From the NCBI GenBank assembly GCA_017440925.1, contig JAFSAP010000042.1:1-44076 (forward strand): DNA of 44,076 nucleotides, read 5' to 3'. The stretch comes from Oscillospiraceae bacterium. Lineage in GTDB: Bacteria; Bacillota; Clostridia; Oscillospirales; Oscillospiraceae. A program made the position numbers and the translations under genes. Positions 8,327 through 16,801 of the stretch are shown in pieces (position 1 is the first letter of the stretch; every line of letters starts with the position of its first letter). Under the pieces are notes generated by a model that ran no database searches, was not told the origin of the DNA, and saw only the letters and a program-made list of their open reading frames with translations.

Positions 8327-8695
8327 ATGGTACATCTGGACTACCGGGATGTCCGGCCCATCTATGCCCAGATCATCGACAGCTTCAAGGAGCAGATCAC
8401 CGCAGGGATCCTGGGTACCGGGGACAAGCTTCCCAGCGTCCGGGAGCTGGCGGCAGATCTGGCCATCAACCCCAATACCATCCAGCGCTCTTACCGGAGC
8501 CTGGAAGCGGAGGGGTGGATCGTCACGGTGCCGGGCAAGGGCTGTTTCGTATCCGCCAACGGCAACTGCCAGGAGCGGGAGCGCAAACGGCTGATGGATG
8601 TATTGCAAGAAACCTGTACCGCGCTGGAAGCCCTGGGTATATCCCGGGAGGAACTGGCAGAGCGGATACGGAAAGGAGGAAACGATCATGCTTGA
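8327..8695 (+). CDS. GntR-family (YtrA subfamily) transcriptional regulator
   Basis: DNA-binding repressor of 122 residues. The N-terminal winged helix-turn-helix is complete: PIYAQIIDSFKEQI, LPSVRELA, and recognition-helix segment INPNTIQRSYRSLEAEG, followed by the wing and a short C-terminal helical region of about 40 residues. There is no large effector domain, which is typical of YtrA-type regulators that control adjacent ABC transporters in response to cell-envelope stress. GGAGG precedes the ATG by 6 bp, and a palindromic operator overlaps its promoter. It overlaps the ATPase gene by 8 bp, so the three genes are one coupled operon. The inducer is unknown. Confidence 0.93.
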   Translation: MVHLDYRDVRPIYAQIIDSFKEQITAGILGTGDKLPSVRELAADLAINPNTIQRSYRSLEAEGWIVTVPGKGCFVSANGNCQERERKRLMDVLQETCTALEALGISREELAERIRKGGNDHA

Positions 8696-9569
8696 AATGA
8701 AAAATGTCACCAAAACCTTCGGTGATTTCAAAGCCCTGGATAACCTTACCATGACGGTTCCCCAGGGTGCGGTCTACGGCCTGGTGGGCCCCAATGGCGC
8801 AGGCAAGTCCACGGCCATCCGGCACCTGACGGGTATCTACCGTCCGGATTCCGGCAGTATCACCCTGGAAGGACTGCCCATTTATGAAAATCCCCAGACC
8901 AAACAGACCATCGGCTATATTCCCGATGACATCTTCTATTTCCCTTCGGCAACCATGGAGGAAATGCGCAGATTCTATAAGGGGCTCTACCCCCAATTTG
9001 ATGATGCCCTGTTTGAACGGCTGTACGAAGCCTTCGACCTGCCCCGGAAGACCCCCATCCGCCGTTTCTCCAAGGGCATGCAGAAGCAGGCAGCCTTCCA
9101 CCTTGTGCTCAGCTGCCGCCCGGAGGTGCTGATTCTGGATGAACCGGTGGACGGCCTGGATCCCGTTATGCGGCGGCAGGTCATGGGACTGATCCTTAGC
9201 GATGTGGCTGAGCATGGCACCACGGTGCTGATCTCCTCCCACAACCTGCGGGAGCTGGAGGATATCTGCGACCATGTGGGCATTATGGATCACGGAAAGA
9301 TGCTGCTGGAGCGGAGTTTAGCCGATATGCAGGGCAGCACAGTAAAAGTGCAGATCGTGGGCGAGATCCCCGATGGATTGGAGGTGCTCCACGAAACGGC
9401 CTCCGGACGGCTGAAGACATTGGTTGTCCGTGGCAGCGCGGAGGAAGTGACCCGGAAAATTGAGGCAGAAAATCCTGCTTACTTTGATGTTTTGCCCCTG
9501 TCTCTGGAAGAGATCTTTATTTACGAACTGGGAGGTGTGAACTATGAAGTCAAGAATATCATCCTGTAA
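8688..9569 (+). CDS. ABC transporter ATP-binding protein (YtrB-like)
   Basis: Cytoplasmic ATPase subunit of 293 residues. It has Walker A GPNGAGKST, a signature region RRFSKGMQKQ (a divergent LSGGQ, as in the YtrB/EcsA-type branch), Walker B VLILDEPVDGLDP and the switch His in LISSHNLRELE. About 80 C-terminal residues follow the nucleotide-binding domain. The ATG at 8688 follows AAGGAGG; an upstream in-frame start would read through the regulator gene. The gene overlaps its neighbours on both sides (8 bp with the regulator, 26 bp with the permease), which points to translational coupling. Likely role: energising export or envelope-stress resistance with the following membrane protein. Confidence 0.93.
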   Translation: MLEMKNVTKTFGDFKALDNLTMTVPQGAVYGLVGPNGAGKSTAIRHLTGIYRPDSGSITLEGLPIYENPQTKQTIGYIPDDIFYFPSATMEEMRRFYKGLYPQFDDALFERLYEAFDLPRKTPIRRFSKGMQKQAAFHLVLSCRPEVLILDEPVDGLDPVMRRQVMGLILSDVAEHGTTVLISSHNLRELEDICDHVGIMDHGKMLLERSLADMQGSTVKVQIVGEIPDGLEVLHETASGRLKTLVVRGSAEEVTRKIEAENPAYFDVLPLSLEEIFIYELGGVNYEVKNIIL

Positions 9570-11361
9570 GGCAGCGGCCTTCCGGAAGGATATCACCCGG
9601 TTCTGGCCGGTGTGGGTAGGGTACATTCTCTGCCTCATCATCGTGCAGGTACTGCAGAGCAATGATGACTTAAACTATTGGTATGCCGCCAATATGGGTG
9701 AGGGCATCGCCATTATGGGCGTGGTGAACCTCTGCTACGGCTTTATCGTGGCCATGATGCTCTTCGGTGACCTGTTTAATACCCGGATGTGCAATGGCAT
9801 CCACAGTCTGCCTCTGAAACGGGAGCACTGGTTCGGCGCCCATGTGAAAGCAGCCCTGCTGTTTTCTCTGGTGCCCACAGCACTGATGGCGCTGTTTTCC
9901 GAAGCCGTCATCGTGCTCTATTCTGACATGGTGGCCGGCTGGACGGTGCCCCTGTATTGGTTCATTGCCTCCAACCTGCAGTTCCTGTTCTTCTTTGGCC
10001 TGGCGGTGTTCTGCGCCATGTGCGCAGGCAACCGGTTCGGCATGGCGGTGGTCTACGGCATTCTGAACTTCTGCTCCATTCTGATCTATCTGCTGGTGGA
10101 TCAGCTTTATACCCCCCTGCTGAAGGGCGTTGTCACTATGTCCGGCCCCTTTGAGATGCTGTGCCCTGTGTGGCAGATGGTCAACAAGCGGTGCATCGAT
10201 TTTGACCGGGTGGAGACCGGAAAGACGTTTGTTCATAACGGTATCGAACAGCGGGAATACATCGGTCAGATTACGGTGGTAAAAGAGGGCTGGATCTATA
10301 TAGGAATCGTTGCCGTCATCGGCTTGCTTCTGCTGCTTCTGGCCCGGCAGATCTATAAAAAGCGCAACCTGGAATGTGCCGGGGACTTCCTGGCTGTCCG
10401 CTGGCTGAATGCACCCTTCCAGGTGGTGTTCACGGTGCTGTGCGCCGCCGGCTTCCAGGGTGTGTTTATGGTGTTCTTCGGCTATGGCGACCGGGCGGTC
10501 TATGTTCTGCCGGTCATCGGCCTCATCGTTGGCTGGTTCGGAGGCCGGATGCTCTTAGAGCGCAGCACCCAGGTGTTCCGGGTGAAGAATTTTGTGGGCT
10601 TCGGCCTCATCACCGCCCTGCTGGCAGGCAGTCTCTACCTGACTTGGCTGGATCCTATGGGCATTGAGACCTGGATCCCCAAAGTTGGGGAAACCAAAAG
10701 CGCCACCTTGCGGATGAACTACCGCAACGGTTATACCACGGAAGTTCCGGCGGAGATCGCTGACCTGACCCGGCTTCACCAGCTGGCATTGGAGCAGGAC
10801 TTGGAACCCCATCCGGACTACAGCGATGCCTACTACAGCCCCTATTCCAACGATCCGGACTGCGCCCAGATCATTTTGCAGTATACCGACTATAACGGCT
10901 GGCTCTCCCAGCGGAACTACTACATTCTGGCCACTGGTGAAAGCGGCGATCTGATGCGCAAGTACACCAGCCGTCTGGATGTGCTGTTCCCCGACGAGAA
11001 CGTGGAGGATGCCGCCGATTTGCGCCATACCCTGCGGGATGCTGAGGTGGTGAGGGTCAACGGTATACACAATATATCGGAAGAATGCATGACCGAGGAA
11101 TTCCTCATTGCCCTGGCCGATGCCATTGCCGCCGATGCGGAGGCAGGCAATTTGGTGCAGAGTGGTGTGTTCCACCAGGAACCCATTTTGGAAATGGAAA
11201 ATCCGGAATATAATCAGTACTATCTGACATTGGATATGCACGGTGAGGATTTCTGGAGCAACATCAGCATCTATGCCGACTGTGAGAATATTCTGAAAGT
11301 TCTGGAACCCACCGGGGTTCTGGAATCCGCCCGGCAGGAATATGCTAACATCTACGGCTAA
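9544..11361 (+). CDS. ABC transporter permease-like membrane protein with soluble C-terminal domain
   Basis: Membrane protein of 605 residues, partner of the preceding ATPase. The first 370 or so residues hold about nine hydrophobic segments (for example near residues 20-40, 60-75, 100-130, 140-190, 255-275, 300-340 and 350-370). The remaining 230 residues are hydrophilic and rich in acidic residues and Tyr, and are probably an extracytoplasmic or otherwise exposed domain; I do not recognise its family. GGGAGGTG precedes the ATG, which lies inside the end of the ATPase gene. The architecture resembles the ABC-2-like permeases coded beside YtrA regulators. The substrate is unknown. A strong hairpin follows the stop. 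Confidence 0.8.
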   Translation: MKSRISSCKAAAFRKDITRFWPVWVGYILCLIIVQVLQSNDDLNYWYAANMGEGIAIMGVVNLCYGFIVAMMLFGDLFNTRMCNGIHSLPLKREHWFGAHVKAALLFSLVPTALMALFSEAVIVLYSDMVAGWTVPLYWFIASNLQFLFFFGLAVFCAMCAGNRFGMAVVYGILNFCSILIYLLVDQLYTPLLKGVVTMSGPFEMLCPVWQMVNKRCIDFDRVETGKTFVHNGIEQREYIGQITVVKEGWIYIGIVAVIGLLLLLLARQIYKKRNLECAGDFLAVRWLNAPFQVVFTVLCAAGFQGVFMVFFGYGDRAVYVLPVIGLIVGWFGGRMLLERSTQVFRVKNFVGFGLITALLAGSLYLTWLDPMGIETWIPKVGETKSATLRMNYRNGYTTEVPAEIADLTRLHQLALEQDLEPHPDYSDAYYSPYSNDPDCAQIILQYTDYNGWLSQRNYYILATGESGDLMRKYTSRLDVLFPDENVEDAADLRHTLRDAEVVRVNGIHNISEECMTEEFLIALADAIAADAEAGNLVQSGVFHQEPILEMENPEYNQYYLTLDMHGEDFWSNISIYADCENILKVLEPTGVLESARQEYANIYG

Positions 11362-11369
11362 ACAAAAAT

Positions 11370-11399
11370 ACAGGGGAGGGTCTTTTGACCCTCCCCTGT
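11370..11399 (+). terminator. Hairpin after the GntR-ABC operon
   Basis: Perfect 13-bp stem ACAGGGGAGGGTC/GACCCTCCCCTGT with a TTTT loop starts 8 bp after the permease stop. There is no T-run behind it, so termination may be weak. The stem sequence matches the arms of the paired-hairpin repeat elements at 26.6, 30.7 and 35.3 kb. Confidence 0.55.
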
Positions 11400-11420
11400 T
11401 GATGATGCGGTTGTATTGCT

Positions 11421-11444
11421 CTTTTCTTGTGTCGGCAAGAAAAG
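11421..11444. repeat. TTTCTTG/CAAGAAA hairpin, third copy
   Basis: Perfect 9-bp stem CTTTTCTTG/CAAGAAAAG with a 6-nt loop. It has the same core and loop size as the two hairpins that bound the gene-free region at 7823-8195. It lies between the convergent permease and alaX-like genes. Confidence 0.65.
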
Positions 11445-11453
11445 TACGTTATC

Positions 11454-12605
11454 TCATTTTCTGGTAAAGAAGGCATCAATTTCTGCTTTCTTTGCACTGA
11501 CTCTTCCCTGCTGGCAGTTCGGCTTGCCGCCGCCCCGGCCGGAGAGGGCTTTCGTCATCTCCTTGCCCAGCTGCCGCAAATCATCTGTACGGCTTACCAG
11601 GCAGAAAGCGTAGCCTGTTTCGTCATCACCGCTGAACACGGCGGCCCTGCCGCCGCAGGTATCTGCGATCTTATCCGCCAGTTCCCGGACGGCGTTGTTA
11701 TCAAGGCCCTCTTCAAAATGCAAAACATCTCCGGCTCCGGCGTAGCCATCAGCAATGGCGGCGAAAATCTTCATTTCCAGCCCGGTGATCCGGTATTTCT
11801 GGGCGGACAGAAGTTCATTCATTTTCCGGGCAGCCTCGCCGGTCTCCTGGATCTTGGCGGAAAAGGCCTGGGATACCAGCTTGTTCTGGTCATAGGCAGT
11901 GTTCAGGATGGCCAGGGCCCGTTTACCGCAGGCCATTTCCATTCTTGTGCCGCCCCGGAAGGGAATGGCAGAGAACAGTTTCACAAGGCCCACTTCTCCG
12001 GTGCATGCGGTGTGGGTGCCGCAGCAGGCGCAGGTGTCGTATCCCGGCACCTCCACGATCCGCACCGGCCAGGGCAGTGCCCGCTTGGTGCGGTATTTTA
12101 CATTTTCCAGTTCTTCGGGGGAGGGGACCCAGCACTTCACCGCCAGATTCTGCCAGACGGCGGCATTGGCGGCTGCTTCCAGTTCCGGAAGATCCTCTGC
12201 CGGAATCACACCGTCAAAATCGATGGTGGTGGACTCCGTACCCATATGGAAGCCGGTGTTGTGGTAGCCGTACCGGGCATGGATCAGACCGGAGACGATG
12301 TGCTCACCGGTGTGCTGCTGCATCCGGTCAAAGCGGAGATCATAGTCGATTTCTCCCTCCACAGCTGCCCCGGCAGCCAGCGGCCCGGTGCACAAATGGA
12401 CGATGGTCTCGCCCCGTTCCCGGACATCCAGCACCCGGACACCGCCCAAAGTTCCGGTATCTGCGGCCTGTCCGCCGCCCTCGGGATAGAAGGCGGTCTG
12501 GTCTAGGATCACTTCAAACCCCTTTTCTGTTTCCGTGCATTGCACGACGTTGGCAGAAAAATGGCGAAGATGGCAGTCTACATAATACAGCTTCCTGGTT
12601 TCCAT
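11454..12605 (-). CDS. AlaX-like alanyl-tRNA editing protein with DHHA1 domain
   Basis: Free-standing relative of the editing half of alanyl-tRNA synthetase, 383 residues; such proteins hydrolyse Ser (or Gly) wrongly attached to tRNA-Ala. Seen in order: an N-terminal beta-barrel region (DQTAFYPEGGGQ, about residue 35), the zinc/active-site motif HTGEH (about residue 98), the second zinc half-site CCGTH (about residue 195), a helical linker, and a C-terminal DHHA1-type segment ending in GRGGGKPNCQQG. All four metal ligands are visible, so the protein is likely active. GAGGTG precedes the ATG, and a consensus promoter lies 26 bp upstream. It diverges from the phospholipase-like gene. Confidence 0.92.
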   Translation of the reverse strand: METRKLYYVDCHLRHFSANVVQCTETEKGFEVILDQTAFYPEGGGQAADTGTLGGVRVLDVRERGETIVHLCTGPLAAGAAVEGEIDYDLRFDRMQQHTGEHIVSGLIHARYGYHNTGFHMGTESTTIDFDGVIPAEDLPELEAAANAAVWQNLAVKCWVPSPEELENVKYRTKRALPWPVRIVEVPGYDTCACCGTHTACTGEVGLVKLFSAIPFRGGTRMEMACGKRALAILNTAYDQNKLVSQAFSAKIQETGEAARKMNELLSAQKYRITGLEMKIFAAIADGYAGAGDVLHFEEGLDNNAVRELADKIADTCGGRAAVFSGDDETGYAFCLVSRTDDLRQLGKEMTKALSGRGGGKPNCQQGRVSAKKAEIDAFFTRK

Positions 12606-12630
12606 AATTCACCTCATGAGAATTTTCTTC

Positions 12631-12659
12631 ATTATAACATACGGATTTACCCTTTGCAA
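12631..12659 (-). promoter_or_regulatory. Promoter of the alaX-like gene
   Basis: Minus-strand -35 TTGCAA (12654-12659) and -10 TATAAT (12631-12636), spacer 17 bp, 26 bp upstream of the start codon. Confidence 0.85.
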
Positions 12660-12759
12660 CGGCAGAAAATTACAGGAAAAGTGTACAAAAATGTGGGGAA
12701 ATACTAGCCAAATCGGAACTTATGGTGTAGAATAATAAAAAAATCATGAGGTGATCACC

Positions 12760-13536
12760 ATGCCTGCCAATTATGCCCTCCACCGCTTTGGTGCCGATGC
12801 CCTCCGGCTGCTGCCCAGCCAGATGCAGGGTTCCATCCAGCGGTTCCGCCGGCTGTACAACGGCGGCCTCCATGGCCAGGATCTGTTTTTTTATTTTAAT
12901 CCCATGCATTCCTCTTCCGTGGGCGCTCTGCGCGGCACCTATGATGCCATGACCGGACAGGAATTCTTTGCCCAGGCGGCAGACTATCTGAAGCAGCACC
13001 CCTCCGAGGGCGGTACTGCCTGCCTCTATGGCCTGTTGGCACAATACTGTCTGAAATCCAAACTGGCACCCCTGTTCGCAGCGGAGCTGGAAAAGGGAAA
13101 GGTCAGCCGAACGGAACTGGAAGTGGAATTTGACCGGTATCTTTTCGGAATGGACGATAAGACCCCGGCCCATATCCAGGACATCAGCAGTCATTTCAAA
13201 ATGACCCGGGGTGAATGCATCACCCTTTCCGGCTTCTTTGCACCGGCCACCCCGGCCAATGTGCTGAAGGCCCAGCGGAATATGACCCGGTGGACACGGT
13301 GGTTTGCCGCCCCCAAGCGCAAGCTGGCAAAGCTGCTGCTGGGCACAGCCAAGGGGGAATTCCCGGATCAGATGATGCCCGACCATGCCAACCACAAGTG
13401 CCTCCATCTGGATGGCGCCATGCTGGAATGCTACCATGCCGCGCTGGATGGCTTCCCGGATATGGCAAAGCGGCTGGCCCTGTTCTGCAAGAACGGCGCC
13501 CCTCTGGGTGAGGAATTCGAAAAGCCCTTTGTATAA
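12760..13536 (+). CDS. Zinc-dependent phospholipase C family protein, apparently lacking metal ligands
   Basis: Protein of 258 residues whose length, order of segments and phrases such as DLFFYFNPMHSSSVGALRG and ELEVEFDRYLF match the clostridial Zn_dep_PLPC family. In family members known to me the segment near residue 85 reads like GFxCHxxLDSxxHPY, supplying His, Asp and His ligands; here it reads LLAQYCLKSKLAPLF, and the following SH..IE is SRTELE. If that alignment is right, the metal site is degraded and the protein is probably not an ordinary phospholipase. There is no signal peptide. GAGGTG precedes the ATG at 12760; a GTG three codons earlier overlaps that ribosome binding site and is less likely. 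Confidence 0.75.
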   Translation: MPANYALHRFGADALRLLPSQMQGSIQRFRRLYNGGLHGQDLFFYFNPMHSSSVGALRGTYDAMTGQEFFAQAADYLKQHPSEGGTACLYGLLAQYCLKSKLAPLFAAELEKGKVSRTELEVEFDRYLFGMDDKTPAHIQDISSHFKMTRGECITLSGFFAPATPANVLKAQRNMTRWTRWFAAPKRKLAKLLLGTAKGEFPDQMMPDHANHKCLHLDGAMLECYHAALDGFPDMAKRLALFCKNGAPLGEEFEKPFV

Positions 13537-13544
13537 TGAAAATG

Positions 13545-13576
13545 AAACCGCCGCTCAGAAGAGCGGCGGTTTTTTT
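13545..13576 (+). terminator. Terminator after the phospholipase-like gene
   Basis: Stem CCGCCGCTC/GAGCGGCGG (13548-13569) with an AGAA loop, then seven T. The convergent large surface-protein gene ends within the T-run, so the same hairpin may also slow minus-strand transcription. Confidence 0.92.
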
Positions 13577-16500
13577 ATCGTTTCTTCCGTTTCAGCAGAA
13601 GCAGTGCAGCGGCGGCGCTCAGCAGCGAAGCTGCCGGGAGGAGAACGGTGTCTCCGGTTCTGGGGTTGATGTAGATATCCCAGGGCGGCACGTAGACCAC
13701 TTCCTCGCAGTTGCGCACCCGGATCACCGGATCTCCGGCGGCATCCACATGGAGGATGCCCATGGCCCGGACGGTGCGGTTTTTCCGGATGTCCTTATGG
13801 AGGTCATTTTCTCCGTCAGAACCGTTTCCGATGTTTGGTTCAATGCTGATATAGGCGGTGTTTCCGGTATCATCCTTCAGCGCAATGCCGTATACGCGGT
13901 CATCCTCCGTCAGAAAGACCTCTGTGCATTTGCCTTCCACCTCCACCAGCTCCCCGCCGTGAAGTGCAGGATCCAGCAGCTGTTTCCAGTCTCCGGTGGC
14001 GGGCGGATAGTGGTAGGCGCTGCCCTCCAACACCTGCCAGGAGACAGGGCTGAGGCCCGGGTTTCCGCTTTCCGTCCGGACAGTTCCGGTAACTTCTATG
14101 GGGGTGCCGGGGGTGATGCCCTCCCGGGAAAAGGGAATCACGGCGATGCCGCCGGTGTCGTCCTGGAGGTACAGGGTATCCGGGAACCGGTTCTGGGGCT
14201 TGTCAGTTCCGGCGGTGACATAGCCACGGATCCGCAGCAGCGTTCCGGCCGCTGCTTCCCGGGCCTGCCGGATGGTGCGCAAAGCCACAGTTTCGCCGCC
14301 GATGCCCAAAAGATTCTGCACAATGGTGCGGTTGGCATAGGGCGTATCCCAGATGTTGGCAGGCTCCTGCAGCTCTCCGCTTCCCGGCAGCAGGCTTCCG
14401 GCTATCAGAATCACGCCGCCGGCAGCGGTATCTTCCCAGGCGGCCAAGGTCACCGGAGATACCCTGGCGGAGGACTGGGTAGTAGAGCGTCCACTGACGA
14501 GGGGTCTGCCGCTTCCGGGAACAAGGGTGCAGCCCTGGACATGGCGGTAGACCTGTCCGGCGGTAAGGCCCTGGCACCAGGGGGAAGTCCGGTCAATGGT
14601 ATCCAGATACAGTGCGCTTTCCGCACCGCCATTGGATATGCTGTCCACCGCGGTATCCTGCCGGAAGGCCATGGAGGAATCCAGGGCGTTCAGCAGCCGG
14701 TTCAGCTCTTCTGCGCTGGAAATGTCTCCGTCCAGCTGTTCCGATTGGCCGCACAGCAGGATGCTGCCGCCGCACTGCACATATTCTGCAGCGGTGTCCA
14801 GAAACACCTGGTCAAAGGGTGTGCCCGGCGCCGTTACCACCAGAAACCGGCAGTTTTGCAGCATGGCCCGGGTGATGCCGGTGGTGGCAGTTGTGACCCG
14901 GATATCCTCTCCGGCGGCCATGGCCTTGAAAACACCCAGATCGGACAGTCCTGCATTTGCATGGCTGCCATCGATGAGGATATCCGTCACCTGTTCCGAC
15001 TGCCGGAAGGAAAGGGAAAGGGTTTCTTCGTATTCCCGGGCAATGCCATCCAGAGTGCCGGAGAGGATCACGGCGATCTCCGTCTGGCCAATGCCTGGAT
15101 AGCGGAAGGAAAGATCCCGGGAAAGGCGGTTTCCGGCGGGGATCTGCGTCAGTTCTGTATCCTCTGCGACCTTTTCGCCGTCTGCCAGAATTTCCAGGGA
15201 TTCCACCAGAAAATCCGTGGCCTCATGGTTATAGACTTCCAGCGCCAGAAGGGTTTCTTCTCCCTGGACAGGAACGGCAGTCTCACACTGCAGGCCGGAG
15301 ATCCCCAGCTGCTCCTCTCCTTTCAGCCAGACAGGAGCGGTCACGGCAATATCCCCGTCGGGCTGGGTGATGCGCAGAAAATAGTAGCTGCTGGTGGCAG
15401 GCAGAGAGAACCGGAGCACATCGCAGCCGTTATTCAGGGTCTGGCTGGCAGCCACAGCGCCGCCGTCCACGATGACTTCCACCAGCCCGATGGCATTGTC
15501 AGTGGGATCGTACAGGTCAACAAAGATGTCTGCCGTATCTCCCACCTGCCAGTTTCCCAGAATGGAGCCCATGGCCCAGCCGTCCAGGGTGTAGGTGATC
15601 TCCAGGTCGCTGTCATCGGTGGCGTAGACCCGGTAACTGCCCATGGCATCATACAGGCTGCTTTCCGCCGGAGATGCGGCGAAAACCACTGTCCGTCCGT
15701 TTTGCCCCTGGCTGTTGGTGGGCGCGATATGCCAGCCCTTGTCCAGGGCCCGGGTATAGTATTGATAGCCGCTGAGATATCCGGCGGCGGTGCTGGACTG
15801 GGTATAGGCGATTTCCATCAGGGTGATGACAGCATCTGCCTCCGCAGAGTAGTGGTCAAAGCCGAAAAAAGTACCATACTGGGTTCCCGGATGGTTCCAC
15901 TGGCCGATGGCCCCCGGCAGAGCAGCAAGTTCCCCGTAAAAGTCATCCAGCACCTTGGTGGGGTTTTTGCAGGCATCTGCTTCCCAGCTTCGGAAGCCGG
16001 GCGTATGGAATACGCTGATGTGGCCGATCTGCATCTGTTCCGGCCAGTTCATTTCAAAGCCGAAGAGGCCGGTGCAGTTTTCTCCGGCAGCTGCAGCGGC
16101 TGCCTTGCCGGAGGCCCAGGACTGGCTGACCAGGGAGGCGTTTTCTCCAAGACTGGCGGAGGCGGCGTTGTCAAAACCGTCGCTCAGATCGGTTACAGCA
16201 AAAAAATCCATACCGGCACTGGCGGCAGCGGTGAACAGGGCCTGTGGCGTTTCCTGACTGCCGGAAATACTGGAATGGGCGTGGAGCTGGCCGAAGTACA
16301 GCTGGGGCCCGCTTTCTTCCGATTCCTCTTCAATAGGGAGGATCCGGAATGGGCCTGTGGGTTCCGTGGCTTCGGTGGGTTCCTCCGGCAGTGCCGGAAT
16401 GGTGGGATCGGTTGGCTCTGTTGCCGGCTGCGTAGTTTCTTCCGTTGGTTCAGAGGGCGCTTCCGTGGCTTCGGTGGAGGGCTCTGTGGCTGGTGGCTGT

Positions 16501-16661
16501 GTTGGTTCTGCGGATCCCTCCGTGGCTTCCGTAGGCGCGGAATATGCCTGCGATTCTTCTGGCAGGATTTCTTCTGCAAAGACAGCTGGAATCAGGCAAG
16601 AGAGCAAGAACGAAAAAAGAAGTAGCGCAGATAAAAAACGCTGCAAAACAGGTCTGGACAT
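13575..16661 (-). CDS. Secreted, cell-wall-anchored PHP/CehA-like protein
   Basis: Surface protein of 1028 residues. In order: signal peptide (to about residue 29), an 80-residue Thr/Glu/Pro linker, a PHP-like domain of the CehA/McbA type (YFGQLHAHS with H127/H129, FAVTDLSDG near 155-162, GQWNHPGTQ), beta-rich domains, a glutamine-amidotransferase-like region (FLVVTAPG... GGSILLCG), an OB-fold segment (LRIRGYVTAG...YLQDDTGGIAV), and a C-terminal NPRTGD motif, hydrophobic helix and KRKKR tail. That end is a sortase sorting signal of the NPxTG type. Two expected metal-ligand positions look changed: TDH is TDL, and a usual QDNH-like motif is NSQGQ. The substrate is unknown. AAGGAG precedes the ATG at 16661. 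Confidence 0.82.
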   Translation of the reverse strand: MSRPVLQRFLSALLLFSFLLSCLIPAVFAEEILPEESQAYSAPTEATEGSAEPTQPPATEPSTEATEAPSEPTEETTQPATEPTDPTIPALPEEPTEATEPTGPFRILPIEEESEESGPQLYFGQLHAHSSISGSQETPQALFTAAASAGMDFFAVTDLSDGFDNAASASLGENASLVSQSWASGKAAAAAAGENCTGLFGFEMNWPEQMQIGHISVFHTPGFRSWEADACKNPTKVLDDFYGELAALPGAIGQWNHPGTQYGTFFGFDHYSAEADAVITLMEIAYTQSSTAAGYLSGYQYYTRALDKGWHIAPTNSQGQNGRTVVFAASPAESSLYDAMGSYRVYATDDSDLEITYTLDGWAMGSILGNWQVGDTADIFVDLYDPTDNAIGLVEVIVDGGAVAASQTLNNGCDVLRFSLPATSSYYFLRITQPDGDIAVTAPVWLKGEEQLGISGLQCETAVPVQGEETLLALEVYNHEATDFLVESLEILADGEKVAEDTELTQIPAGNRLSRDLSFRYPGIGQTEIAVILSGTLDGIAREYEETLSLSFRQSEQVTDILIDGSHANAGLSDLGVFKAMAAGEDIRVTTATTGITRAMLQNCRFLVVTAPGTPFDQVFLDTAAEYVQCGGSILLCGQSEQLDGDISSAEELNRLLNALDSSMAFRQDTAVDSISNGGAESALYLDTIDRTSPWCQGLTAGQVYRHVQGCTLVPGSGRPLVSGRSTTQSSARVSPVTLAAWEDTAAGGVILIAGSLLPGSGELQEPANIWDTPYANRTIVQNLLGIGGETVALRTIRQAREAAAGTLLRIRGYVTAGTDKPQNRFPDTLYLQDDTGGIAVIPFSREGITPGTPIEVTGTVRTESGNPGLSPVSWQVLEGSAYHYPPATGDWKQLLDPALHGGELVEVEGKCTEVFLTEDDRVYGIALKDDTGNTAYISIEPNIGNGSDGENDLHKDIRKNRTVRAMGILHVDAAGDPVIRVRNCEEVVYVPPWDIYINPRTGDTVLLPAASLLSAAAALLLLKRKKR

Positions 16662-16702
16662 GTTGCCGTCTCCTTGATGAGTGCTTGCAAATAATGAATC
16701 AA

Positions 16703-16731
16703 AGTATACAGCAGAAAAGGAAAATAGACAA
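16703..16731 (-). promoter_or_regulatory. Promoter of the PHP/CehA-like surface-protein gene
   Basis: Minus-strand -35 TTGTCT (16726-16731) and -10 TATACT (16703-16708), spacer 17 bp, about 40 bp from the start codon. Confidence 0.8.
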
Positions 16732-16751
16732 GAGATAATTTGCATCAAACA

Positions 16752-16783
16752 ATAAAAAACCGCTGTTTCCGAAGAAACAGCGG
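16752..16783 (-). terminator. Terminator after lrgB
   Basis: Minus-strand stem CCGCTGTTTC/GAAACAGCGG (16760-16783) with a 4-nt loop, followed by TTTTTT ATT. It closes the epimerase-rpiR-lrgAB transcription unit. Confidence 0.93.
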
Positions 16784-16801
16784 CAAAAAGTTTTGGAGAA
16801 G

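Noticed and set aside
13536-16625. A 1029-codon open frame on the plus strand, opposite the PHP-like surface-protein gene
   Set aside because: It is a shadow of the minus-strand gene, which has a signal peptide, domain motifs, a promoter and a sorting signal; the plus frame has none of these.
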